DNA from: Stromatinia cepivora
Taxonomy: Eukaryota; Ascomycota; Leotiomycetes; Helotiales; Sclerotiniaceae
Direction: 5' to 3'
Assembly: GCA_014898415.1 (NCBI GenBank)
Contig: RCTD01000013.1
Coordinates: 744,001-808,000, forward strand
DNA length: 64,000 bases
A program made the translations under genes and the position numbers. How positions within the stretch are numbered: the stretch's first letter is position 1; every line of letters starts with the position of its first letter. Below are positions 32,308-43,365 of the stretch, one piece after another. The notes below the pieces were generated by a model, which saw only the letters and a list, made by a program, of their open reading frames with translations, did not search any database and had not been told where the DNA came from.

Positions 32308-34192
32308 TTAATTCTTAATAGGTTTTATGACCAGTTTTACATCTGCCCCAGGCATTGGTGCCATTGTTCCAAGTCCTGCTGTGGTGTCATCGAGTGGTGG
32401 AAACTTTTGATTGGCGGCGTCAGTATCTAAAGCAACATCGTATCGAGAGAATAGAAGAGCCACGATGGTATAAACTGATTTTCGGGCGAGGAAACGGCCT
32501 GGACAAAGTGTATACCCGCCTCCAAATGGTCTGAAACTCTGATTGCGTGCAAGACTTTTATTTGTAAGAAATCTTTCCGGGTCAAAGTCATGAGCGGTTG
32601 GGCCCCATACATCTCCATCGAGATGAAGTTGACGGTATGGAATCTAGGTCTCAAAGTTAGTTTGGTGGACCTGAAGAAATGATTGTCTTGACTACCATAA
32701 GTTTTGTGCCTTTCGCAAGTATCTTTCCATCAAACAACGTTGGCGCGATGACTTCGCGTGCAAGTGCACCAGCCGAGTTTACTCTCAGGACTTCATTGAA
32801 GAGAGCTTCGAGGCGCGGGCACCTTTCTGTAAGATACTTAAGATCAACTGTTCCTCCAGCTACATCTACAGCTGGTGCAACTTCTGCGCGGATATAATCA
32901 AGCAACTCTGCCCGGTGGACAAGATAGGCTATAGTCCAGAATGTGGCTTTATACACATTCGCGGTAATCCTGCGACTTTGTTAGCTGCATCCGGATATCC
33001 TTCGCTATGATACTGACGCCCATAAATGTAGCATATGTATTCCCGCAGTTTCGCAATCACTCAGACCAGCCGCCCGCAGTTCGTCCTCCATGGCCGTTAC
33101 AAAATACAGTACATCAGACCGCTCTTCCTTGGGCGTCTCGAAGTATTTGCACAGCGTATCAATGAATTCTGTTTTAGCGTCAACCATATCTCGTGCCATA
33201 AAGCCAGGGACCTTATACATAAATTTCCAGTTTGTAGCTTCCCATGACATCATTGCTTGCAGGAGGTTTGGATTTATCTCGAAAATCTTGGGTCCGTAAT
33301 ATGCAGTGACAGAGCTTTTGATGATAACTTCATTGCACCACTCCCACAGAGACAGTGTAATCGAGTCTGCGGACTTATGTACGCATGCGGGATGTTGCTT
33401 CAGTATGTTCCAGGAAAGATTTCTTTCAAGACCTGGGATTATTCTTTGGACGATCTTCTCGGAGTTGGCTGCGGAGAGTAATTGTTGCCGATGATATTCG
33501 GAAGTCATTTCGTGTGCTGATCGAGCGGGAATTTTGGAGTCTTTAGAGGCTTGGTTTTCATGGTTTTCACTAAACATGCTGTCGATGCTTCTAGGCGATA
33601 GACCCACGAAGGAGTACATTTCCTTGATCAGGTTGTCCCATGTTATCGTTGAGCTGTTTCGATAAAGTTCTCCGATTTCATGTGCTCCAGTGATCACACA
33701 AAGAGTTTGACCCGCGAGTGTGATTGAATACAGAGCCTTGGTATTACCAAAATACAATCTGACCTATGTCAGTGCTCATTTCGGTTTATAGAGGATTAAC
33801 GGATTATTATAGCGCATACCTCCCGCGTTCCAGAACATCATTAGCATTCATGTAGAATCCCCATGCGTGTCCTTAGGAGGTCAGCTGTTTGCTCGCCAAA
33901 GCCAAATACTTAGGCACAATTTGGAGTTGTGCTCAAAAGCAGCTTCGAAGACTTCTCACCTAAGTCTACAAGATTGAGGTATCAGTACGAAGCACACACG
34001 AAATGGTTATGGACGGTAGTAAGTCTACCTACATGGGATCCAGTACGGTAACTCTTTAGGGTTTTCGGGGTGGAGCCATGGAGTAATCGTAAACCGATAG
34101 ACTCTCCAAGAAAGTAGAAAGAAGAAAAGGCAAGCGATCGTTGAGATTTGGCTGCTTTTGATGGCCGGCAATAGAAAGAAAAGTTTGTCCAT
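32308..34192 (-). CDS. Cytochrome P450, CYP7/CYP8-like monooxygenase
   Basis: Six exons: 34033-34192, 33960-33965 (6 nt), 33820-33871, 33018-33758, 32696-32969 and 32308-32643, giving 522 aa. It has an N-terminal membrane anchor (ISTIACLFFFLLSWRVYRF), then the proline-rich hinge PENPKELPYWIPYLGHAWGF made by three exon joins. The I-helix is HLWAITANVYKATFW, lacking the usual Thr in A/GGxxT and resembling the CYP7/CYP8 pattern. The K-helix ExxR is in LFNEVLRV. Then come the PERF region FDPERFLTN and the heme loop FGGGYTLCPGRFLAR with Cys at about residue 458. It is probably an ER-bound oxygenase of a lipophilic substrate. Neighbours are an SDR and an oxidase relic; it lies about 1 kb from a retrotransposon. 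Confidence 0.9.
33960..33965 (-). other. 6-nt micro-exon of the P450 gene
   Basis: Exon ACTTAG between introns 33966-34032 (GTAGGT...TAG) and 33872-33959 (GTGAGA...AAG). It supplies the last two bases of Tyr, all of Leu and the first base of Gly in WIPYLGHAW. Skipping it would join T to GA and give an immediate TGA stop. Confidence 0.8.
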
Positions 34193-35969
34193 AGTGTTTG
34201 TATCTATGAGTGAAAGATTCTAATTCCAATACAGCCTCTTAGATATATAGCGATATGTTCTCAGTTTCTGAGTACTCCGAACTCAGAATGCAGCGGGGCT
34301 CGTTGGTCTCATCTCCGCCATGCACCCCTATCTGCTGATTATTTTACTAGACCTTTTGTTAATTGGAGTCTAATCTATTTACAAAATCCGTGCCGCAGCA
34401 CGTCCATTCCAAGGTATCATATGACAATCGTATCTCCCATTCTAACTCTTGCTATGGTCAGTTTTCGTGAACACAGTCCCTCCTGCGGTTACTTTAAGCT
34501 CGGATATGACCGCCGATGGTGTTCCGATGTCACTTGTTTACAGTTACCTCGGGCTCTCAGGTTGTCCACATTTCTTCTGCAACAATTAATTATGCAATGC
34601 CTCTTTTTGATAGAGAGAGGTCTTTTGAAGAGATTCCTTTTTTGGAGATCCTAGGCGAGGTTGTCTGTTTCCCTCACCTTTCCTGTGACATACTTGGTAC
34701 AAAATTGAAAAGAAAGAAAAATAAATAGGGGTCAGATGTATTTTTGGTTTTAGGGTTATTGTATTTTTTGGGAATAGTATAGTTACAATTTTTAGATTGC
34801 AAGATTTTTATCGATTTAGATTATGGGCTTCTGTAGAGAAGATGGCACTTTAGGGTGGATGGAAATAAAGGGGTCTACCGATATTTTCGGATAGAGTAGT
34901 AGAGATCCTTTGATTACAAATCTCTATGGTTTCAGATTTTTGTGATTTTGAATTCCTATGATTCTATACAGATATGATTAATCTCCAGGGATTCAATCAG
35001 GAAGAGACGTGTTGTTATGTGCCAATGTGGCACAGTATTACAAATGCCGATCATTGATGCAAAACTTCTGTAAGAAGCATGATTTCCGGCTGTGCCTTCC
35101 ACGTCACTCCCATGGATTCTTCCACGCTTATTATTCTACACCCTTTCACGAGCCGAGACTGATTGCATATACCCACGCGTAGTTGGCCGAACGGCTTATC
35201 CTATTTTCAGTGGTGCACTCGCCTTATCATGTTTAGCAAGCAAATTCAATCACCATCAGGAAACCATTGTTTTTGACCCGCCGACGGCTCACAATATGCG
35301 GATGTTTGTGCCTAAGCTACTTTGGCAATAATCGGCGACAGAGTTAAGTTACAGAGCTTCAAGCTAAAAATGCGAAGCGAGAATTTTGGGGTTAAGTGAC
35401 ACGCCGCCATATTTGCGACCATATCTTTAGGGTATTGAATAGGAGCTTCGGATAACTCGGATTTTTTAGCTATGAAGCCGTGGTCAGCAAATAGAACTGT
35501 GACGGAGTGATGCGTATACATATATGAATTCACAGAAGAAGATCAAGCTCATGAGCTTGGATGCACATTCTCAAACTGTTGATGCCACACGAAGCGAAGA
35601 GAACTAACTCTCTTTACAGTTAGCTACTACGATTTGTTGGCTCCCCCTTATAGTTTGGCCTAGTATTATCGGAATGTTAACAAACCTTTAGATTGAACTC
35701 TTCCTAGCTGCAACTGCTGTCCCATCATCTTCCCCATTTGTTACTGTAGAGATGGAAAAAGAGCTGGCAAGTTTGCTGACCCTTTGACGTGAAGCAAACG
35801 TGCAAAAATCTGTGATTAAACGATTTCCTTAGCGGAATGGTTATATCTATTCATTGTGAATTTATTTCATTTTTATAAATATGCTAAATTTGTAGTTTTG
35901 GCTAAATATTTGTTGATAGTAGCAGCCAGCTTGGCGACGGAGAGCAGTAAGTGGAAAGTCTCCATATTC
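34193..35969. other. 1.8-kb intergenic, no gene recognised
   Basis: P450 promoter on the left and SDR 3' side on the right. Small ORFs at 34421-34654 and 35092-35533 lack protein-like composition. Confidence 0.4.
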
Positions 35970-36930
35970 TCATGTCTCCTTCAATTTGTTTGCAAGCTCA
36001 TCCAGCCCGCAACCCATTGACATGTAACCATCCTTTGTCGATAAAATTAGCATACGATTTTGTATTGACTGTGTAGTAGAGAAGCTTACAATAACAGCTT
36101 GCGGTGTCGGTGATATTGGTTTTGTTCGCTCAGCATTTGTACCGCACCAGAACCTTCCATCGCCATTACGGCCGATGATATCATTGACAACTTGATCTGC
36201 ATATTCCATGGTGTCCATGCGAGGAACACCATCACCGCCACGAGCTCGTCCATGAATAGTGGTTTCAACAGGTTTGTATAAAGAGTCTTCTGGAAGCTTC
36301 CAGTCCTCGAAATAGGTCTGCCCCTTTGTTCGTACAGCGCCAGTGACAATAGATGACACATAAACGCCAAATGGTTGAAGTTCAAGACGCAATGTTTCGC
36401 CGAGAAGCTCTAGGGATCGTTTGGATGCCGCATAGAGGCCTAGAAATGATCGATTAATGGTTGATGAATTGAGTTTTGTGAACTAACATACCCATGTAGG
36501 GGACATTAACATAGCCGGAGATGGAGGTGACGTTAACTATCGACCCTTTTGCCGCGATAATAAGAGGTGCAAACTTCTGGATGAGCATCAAAGCACCCCA
36601 GACGTTGATGTCGTAGATCTTCTTTGCTTCAACTAGGTCGATATCTAGCACGGGCGAGAAATGGTTGCGTCCCGAGTTATTGATGAGGATATCAAGAAAG
36701 CCTCCACATTTGCTGCGGACAAACTCCAGCGAATTTTGGATTTGTTGGGGGTCCGTTACATCGAGCATCAAGTGAGTCACGTCAGGTAGACCCTCAAGTG
36801 CTGACATCTTGGAGACATCTCGAGCGCTGGCAAATACGTGAAAGCCTCGCTTCTGGAATGTGAGTGCGAGAGCGCTGCCGATTCCGCCATCACTGCATCC
36901 GGTAATTAACACAAATTTCTTGGCCGACAT
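35970..36930 (-). CDS. Short-chain dehydrogenase/reductase (AYR1-like)
   Basis: Exons 36492-36930, 36090-36439 and 35970-36032, giving 283 aa. The Rossmann motif is LITGCSDGGIGSALA (TGxxxGIG). The NNAG motif reads NNSG at residues 84-87. Candidate catalytic Ser is S136 in VTSISGY, and the active-site YAASK (Y149, K153) is created by the splice at 36491/36439. The C-terminal GRFWCGTNAERTKP, then DGYMSMGCGLDELANKLK resembles fungal 1-acyl-DHAP reductase-like SDRs. The last intron (36033-36089) is 57 nt, a multiple of three and stop-free, so retention would simply add 19 residues. Cofactor probably NADP(H); substrate unknown, possibly linked to the adjacent P450. Confidence 0.9.
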
Positions 36931-37717
36931 TTTGTTCTAGATGTTTAAATTAGAACTGTTGATGGAAGCCCATTTCATTTCGTGATTCATTCTTCGGCAT
37001 AATATTTGAGGCCGCTGAATGTTGCATATGTGTTGGTGGCGTAGGGTTGGCGGCACAGTGTTGGCGGCGTAGTACATATGGCCGCGGTGAAAAAGCCCAG
37101 ATCTTGTCTGGCGTAATTTCGGGTTCGGCATTGTGCATGATTCTATATGGTCCTACCATTGCCTAAAAGGGTACGAGTTTGTATCATGCATGTTGGTATC
37201 TGTTGGTGGTCGGGTTTGAAGAAATGTTTTATGATTGATTAGATTGATGACAATGACAATGACAATGACAATGACAATGACAATGAAGCTTGCTTCCGCT
37301 CTTGAGCGGAACAGCAGCCAGTGGTTTGCATGATCTGTCGGGCCGAACTTCTCCATGAGCTCAATTCACACAGCTTGATACAGCGTGTTATTGTGGTGGG
37401 TTGCTGGGGCAGCTCGAGGCAGGGTATGAGGCCGAAGGATGTCTACTTTCGGATTTATCCGCGTACATGCGACAAGTTCCGACCCATTGTTTGTGCGCCA
37501 TTTGTTGTTTCTTTTTAAAATTCGTTGAAAGATGCATACAGATGGCGGGGTTGTCCAGCATACCAACTGTGGGGGCAACATGTTGCAAACTAGCGGGGGA
37601 CGATTCCTTTCGCGAAATACGTCACATACACTACGCCTAAGATAGTATAATGCTAAAAAAGGAGCTCTTAGTTCCTAACTTCGAGAAAGATTAATGGTAG
37701 ATGATATTCATTTTTGA
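36931..37717. other. Intergenic with GC-richer repetitive patches
   Basis: SDR promoter region. Around 37030-37085 the words TTGGCGGC and GGCGTA recur, and CATATG occurs twice; these may be degenerate repeats. No gene supported. Confidence 0.4.
37248..37286. repeat. TGACAA hexamer microsatellite
   Basis: About six and a half perfect units upstream of the SDR gene. Confidence 0.9.
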
Positions 37718-38127
37718 CTAAAGTACACTCTGTGGAACGCATCAATAACTCATGTGGCCCAAGTAACTAATCTTACTTATACACTGGTCTCTCAAGGGTT
37801 TCTAGCCGTCGCTGCTAAAAATATAATGGGCATTAATCCAGCTACAGAGCCAGAAAAAACTTTGGTTATTTGCCTTCTAGCGAGCCTATGGCCAGATTAC
37901 ACGACTTTCAGTACTACAACAGAAAACCTGCTGGTTGCTATTGAAAATGTTGCCAATGATGAAGGGCTCTACCACGAGTATCAGTATCTCAACTACGCTG
38001 CAAGCTGGCAAGCCCATTGAAATCGTATGGGAACAATAACTTCGAGGCGTTGAAGGAAGTAAGCAGGAGATATGATCCAGCAGTCCTTTTTCAGCTTGGG
38101 GTTCCCGGCGGCTTTAAGTTATGGTGA
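37718..38127 (+). pseudogene. C-terminal relic of a berberine-bridge-type FAD-linked oxidase
   Basis: Frame 1 (about 37718-38020) reads LWNASITHVAQVTNLTYTLV and ends EYQYLNYAASWQA. One reading-frame change at about 38015 then continues PLKSYGNNNFEALKEVSRRY, DPAVLFQLGVPGGFKLW and a stop at 38125-38127. LNYA..WQ.P..SYG...F..L..VS..YDP..LFQ...PGGFKL is the classic C-terminus of fungal BBE-like oxidases. No FAD-binding (PCMH) domain lies upstream, so only about the last 130 residues survive. The frameshift and missing domain make this a pseudogene. Confidence 0.85.
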
Positions 38128-39512
38128 TTTTGGTGGTTTAGTGGACAAAAGTCCTTCAAACCAACAGACGTAGACGTAAAATGACAAACACCTGCATTGA
38201 ATGAGAATATAGAAGTGTCTATGGTATGATGCGCATGTAAAATATTCCTGAGAAAAAAGTGTAAAGTTATGAGAACTACCTCATCTTGTTTCCAAGCTCC
38301 ATAACTGTATGGAATGTTTGTCAAAAGGCATACTGTAGATGGCAGCTAAGCTGCTGAACCATGAACCCAGACGGTCGAGATCTCTGTATCTTCATTCTGG
38401 AGCTTTCAGGTCTGCCACTTGGAATTATTGATGTGACTTGCACATTCAATTTCGATATCTAGATGACTTCTTCCTGGGACGAGATTTGAAATACCAGGTA
38501 GTCAAGTAGCAGGATTCCAATCACTGAAAGCTGGCATAAATTTGGTGGGACTGTGGCACTGTGCACTACTACGATTATTAATCATGGCCGATGCACACTA
38601 CCTTAAAAGGTTTAGCCACAGTTGAAACCATCATCCTCACACTACTATTTCCTCTTGGATTTTATGAGGTGCTGGTACAGCTAGAAGAGAACTCTGCACC
38701 TTGAACCTGAGTTCCTAATGTACCAATATTTCTCTTGCTTCTCAATGTCTCGCCGGATTGGTGCCAAGGTAATGATTCGGTTTAGAAGGCTAAATTCCTC
38801 CCTAAAACAAGTTGACTTATGCACCATTGTCATGCAGCTGGAAGTTGGCAACTGGGATTCACCGAAAGTGAAGGAGTACAATATTCAATGCTCTACTCCA
38901 GACATCCCAAAAGTTAACTTTAACTGCCACTTATCTCAATTGACGTTTGTTAGATCGCGGCACGAACTGGCACAAAGCTTTCGATGCTGAAGAGTCGCCA
39001 CTTGGGATGCAAGTGTGTTTTCAATTTGATCATCTAGACACCACAACGCTCTCAGAACCGTTCCCTCATAGGCACTGATTGCTTTCCCCCCCAATCCTCC
39101 GTTGAATGATGGCAGTATAGCTTGACTTCAAGTTACGGATATTGCATATTACGTTCCTAGCTACATAATCGCACAGTCCGACATGCTTCTCATACAATAT
39201 CACCGTCCAATGTAGTGTTTTCGTAGGTAGATGACTATGCAGAAAAGTGTCTAGAAGATGAATAGCATTGCCACGCTGCGGACTTTGGGACTACTTCTCT
39301 CTTAGCATGAGGTACAGATCTGTCCATAGTTTCAGATTGCTACCGCATTTTATTTCGGACATTTTAGGACATTTGATTTGTATTCCCAACGAGCAGCCGA
39401 CTGTGTTGATGGCTTCTAGCTAGCGCTATTTCAAGCCTTCCAAATAGTTGTGACTGCCCAGTCCTTTTCAATGACACATAGCATAGCCTCTTACTTCTTT
39501 AATGCTATGGGC
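38128..39512. other. 1.4-kb intergenic, no gene recognised
   Basis: No frame with protein character was found on either strand. Confidence 0.4.
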
Positions 39513-39769
39513 TTACTTTTTTGAGACGGCCAGAGCATCCCAAGCTGGCCATGCTGTAAGATAAACTCCCGATACATATGAGATTAAAGATAGGCACACA
39601 AAGATGTTCATTATGAAGCCGGTAGACAGTTTCTTATCTAATTCTTTCTTGATGGCTGTAATGGCATACCATTCTTGATCAGAAAGCCCCTCCTATTGAT
39701 TGTTCCGAGGTTCTGGGATACTGCTTGACAGATCTGGTTCTTCTCCGCAGACAGAATAATGTATTGGTT
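39513..39769 (-). pseudogene. Relic of a membrane-protein C-terminus
   Basis: The minus strand reads HYSVCGEEPDLSSSIPEPRN, an in-frame TAG, then EGLSDQEWYAITAIKKELD, then LSTGFIMNIFVCLSLISYVSG plus VYLTAWPAWDALAV and a stop. The hydrophobic run looks like a membrane helix. Amino-acid composition is protein-like but I know no family. The internal TAG may be CAG mutated by a C-to-T change. It is also possible that it is an exon with an unseen intron. Confidence 0.3.
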
Positions 39770-40088
39770 TAGAGACTATCGTCGAATGTTGCAATGTTAT
39801 TGAATTTTGAGAGCACTAGAAATTTCATATCAAATTCACTCGCGTTTTAAAATTACATAGCATTAACTACGGGAGATTCGTAAACAACTGCGACACACAG
39901 TAAGCAAGTACAGAACAGCACGAACAATTCTCCTACTATCCTACTTCTCATCGCTGGACAGTGTCGTGAAGCACTCAAATCCAACTTGCTTGGATTCCTA
40001 TGTGCCTGTTTCTATTCTCTCGAACCTAAATCTTCCGGATTTGCAGCCTCCTTGGTCCTTATCTCGTTCCCAATCCTGGTCAAGCAAA

Positions 40089-42002
40089 ATGATCGAAAAT
40101 ACTCTCCAGGTTGCTCACACAGCTTATGCAGTTCTCGTCGTGGTATTTTTGTTAGTCTGTACCAGATTCTTATTAAGACGACTCAAGAAGGAGAGAATCT
40201 ACCCTGATGACTGGCTCATGATAGTCGCTCTCTTCATTCTAGGAGGATTTACATCTACATTCCCCGTTCTTGTATGTTACTTCTCAATCGTTCTAAGATC
40301 TCGCACATTGCTTATTTCCTAACACAGCTTTCCACCGGAAAAGGAACGCATGGCCACTCAGATAGCGAAACAATTGCAGAGAGTAATAATGGACTTTTTC
40401 TTATAACTGGCGGTACAATCTAACATCACAACAGCGGAGTTTGACTCGAAGTACATAATTTTTGGTCGTATAAGCTACCTAACATATATTTGGCTTCTGA
40501 AAGCTTGCATCGTATGCAGTGAACCCCCACATTTTCTCAGTATATACCTGCTGATTAACTTTGCAGCTAACCTACTATTACCGTTTAACAACTAGGCAGC
40601 CGGAACAGAGATATGTCATATTAACTTGCTGGGGTATTGTTTTGACCTGGTCAACCGTTATGTTGCTGTGGATGCTCCAATGCCGTCCATTCAATTTGAA
40701 CTGGAAGGTCACAGTTCCTCCTCAGAAATGTGCAGTGAGTTTTCTGGAACACAAGACCTAGAACTGATAATTTCGCTGACTATCTTCATTTTAGAGAGGG
40801 GTAAGTACTGAATTTGTCGAGGTTCCTCTAAGGGATCGTGCTGATGTTTAACAGCGAACTGGATTAATTTTCATGTCAATTGTTAGTATAATTCTTTTTC
40901 CATGAGTTCCTAACTGACATTTATCAAGGCAATTATTGTGACGAATGTCATCCTGATTAGCATCCCCTTGCCGATGATTTGGCGAACGCAGATGGCAAAA
41001 GGGTATGCACTTTCTACATCCACTTTCTTCACCCTCCATTCTTTCGACATACTAATCTCTTTGTTAGCACAAAACTCAAGGTATCCGCGGTCTTCCTCGT
41101 CGGTCTATTTGTATGTAATATCTCTAGCACCGTCTATCCAATTCTAACGAGCTCTAGCTTGTTGTGATATCTATTCTGCGAACCGTCATGCAGGAAAGTG
41201 GAACTCAAACAATGGATGATAAGTTCTTTTGGGGAAATATGGAGGCTCTCCTCATGGTAGGTCACCGATATCTGTGGCTAGAAGAAAGGAAATTCTAACA
41301 CATGCATTGCAGGCGTTCTTTGCCAACGCTCCCATAATCAATGCACTCTATCGTCGCATCAAGAGTGGCGCTGGATCAAATCACATCGCATCTAGATCCC
41401 AAATCAGATCAGCTAGGAATACAGATGGTATCGAATTGTGTTCGGCTGATGATTCGAGGGAGATTGATTTCATGGAAGCACTCCGGGTAGGACCTGAGTC
41501 TGAACCAGAGTCTATGAAAGAGTCAGGCCACGCATTCGCTGTATGTATATATGTATATGATGCCAAGCGCTCTTTCTAGCCGCTCCTTCCCTTTCACCAA
41601 ACATGAACAAGGCTAACACTTCTTGAATCCCAATAGTCACCAACACCACCAACACCTGCCAGACTTGCACCTTCACCCTCGCACCTCAATAAACGCAAAG
41701 CAGTTCCCAATACCAACATGCTCCTCTCCGTTTCTCGACCAAGAGGAGCAAATCATGATTCACTCCACTGCATCCAAACCGTTGAAGTTGTGCAAACATC
41801 CGAACCTGTCGATCCCAGAAATCCCATGGCGACGAATCCATTGGGAGGCGTAGGACGAGTCGAAACTCAAATCACTCATCATGATAGCTCGCCTCTACCT
41901 AGTAACCCTGATCTTTATGATGAACTTTATTCTTCGGGTCATAGATCTATGACTTTGGAAGATATGCTAGCTGAACCTAATGGGCATGGTCGCAAGCATT
42001 GA
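40089..42002 (+). pseudogene. Pth11-like rhodopsin-fold integral membrane protein gene, apparently frameshifted
   Basis: Eleven exons: 40089-40271, 40328-40382, 40435-40512, 40567-40734, 40795-40800, 40855-40881, 40929-41002, 41068-41110, 41158-41256, 41313-41540 and 41637-42002, about 441 aa. The exons encode several membrane helices (AYAVLVVVFLLVCTRFLLRR, WGIVLTWSTVMLLWMLQCRP, VILISIPLPMIWRTQM, VSAVFLVGLFV). These follow the fungal rhodopsin-domain pattern with short basic loops, then a hydrophilic Ser/Pro/Glu-rich cytoplasmic tail. All junctions keep frame except exon 3 to exon 4. There, four A residues (40500-40503) after LLK put the exon one base out; three A would give LLKACI-LTYYYRL. 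Either a true frameshift, an assembly error, or a splice form I missed. Confidence 0.75.
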
Positions 42003-43365
42003 GTGCGGTGAGAGTGTATGTTTAACAAGGAAGAACTTTTTAGAGTAGCAGGATCTAAGATGCTTTGAGTAGGATTGTTTTGAACACAATTCTCAAGTTC
42101 ATCAGGGACTCAAGTAGGGAGATAGCTCCTAGTCACGACGGTATCCCTCGACCACGATCAATACGCAAATATGCGGGCATGCAATACAAGATATAAGAGG
42201 AATTATTTGCCCGGGGGGCGGGGGGGGGGGGGTGCAGTGGGGAGTTGGAGAGTCAACTTTCTCTTTTGCGCCGTTGGATTACGGGCACCACATTTCACAA
42301 ATTCTTTACATATTAAAACAGTTCATTAGACGGTTTCTCATCAATTGCAACAATACTTCAGCTCTCTACCCATCTTCTCGGATGCCCCATCCCAAGCTAG
42401 GAACACGATCATTTGATCCTAAACTCCTCTACTTCTCTCTTCCTCATTCCCAGTCTAAAATTTCCAACAATAGTTTCATTTCATCGTTTCAAAATGCACG
42501 AGCATCGGGGAAATTTTTCCTTTCTTTTAGTCAACTCAATTTTTTAATTCTCGACATGGCGCATAGCATAGCATACCATTTGCATAGAAGGATAAGCATA
42601 ACAAAGCATAGCGAAGGAGTTTGGGGGCTTTTGGTTTGACGGAGAAGGAGGGGTTGATCTTTGGTTTACTCGTTTTTGGTTTATTGCATCTCGATTTGTT
42701 GTACTATTGTATGCACTTATTGAGTTTGCAGCGTTGGGAAAATAGCTAGATAGCGTGAGGAGAATGTAAAATGGTATTGCTTGCATGCTTTTATGGGTTT
42801 GTAATTTTGTGATTTTGTGATTCTGAATGATTTGCTTGGTCTGGGTGTGTGATTTTGATGTGCGAGGATGATTGTGATTATGAATTTGAATGTAAATACA
42901 CACATTCTGAACTCAGCAGCAGGGGAAACGAAGAGTGTAAGATTGGATGATTCTGATAACCGGTCGAGCATATCATGCTTGGCTGGAACTAGTCATTTAA
43001 GCGAGATCTCAAGTACTTGCGAACACTTAGAAGAAACGGTGTGACCTACGCAACGCGTCGAATACTGTGATGGTTGATCTGCATGGAGTACAGATGTCAG
43101 GTAGGATAGATAGGAGAGGTAGTTTGAAGCGAAACCTTCAAAATACGCGAGCAATCGGAATGAGTAACTAAAATTGAGGGTTTTGGAGGGTAGAGCTCCT
43201 GAATAGGGTTTGGCTGTCGCAACATGCTCATGAGGCAAACTGTATCCGTAGTTCAAAAGCAAGCCATAGATAAGTGATGCGACTAGCTTTCAAGATCGTA
43301 ACTTACCATTCTGCTCGGACACCCAATGGACCAGCCTGGGCCGCCATTTCTTCAATAACCTAGGT
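42003..43365. other. 1.4-kb intergenic, no gene recognised
   Basis: The minus-strand ORFs at 42544-42971 are Thr/His/Asn-rich, look like translations of low-complexity DNA, and are not supported. Confidence 0.4.
42213..42232. repeat. Poly-G tract
   Basis: GGGGGGCGGGGGGGGGGGGG interrupted by one C at 42219; a possible G-quadruplex former on the plus strand downstream of the receptor-like gene. Confidence 0.85.

Noticed and set aside
42544..42971. Overlapping minus-strand ORFs rich in His, Asn and Thr
   Set aside because: They translate TGTGATTTTG-type low-complexity DNA; no domain or conserved start.
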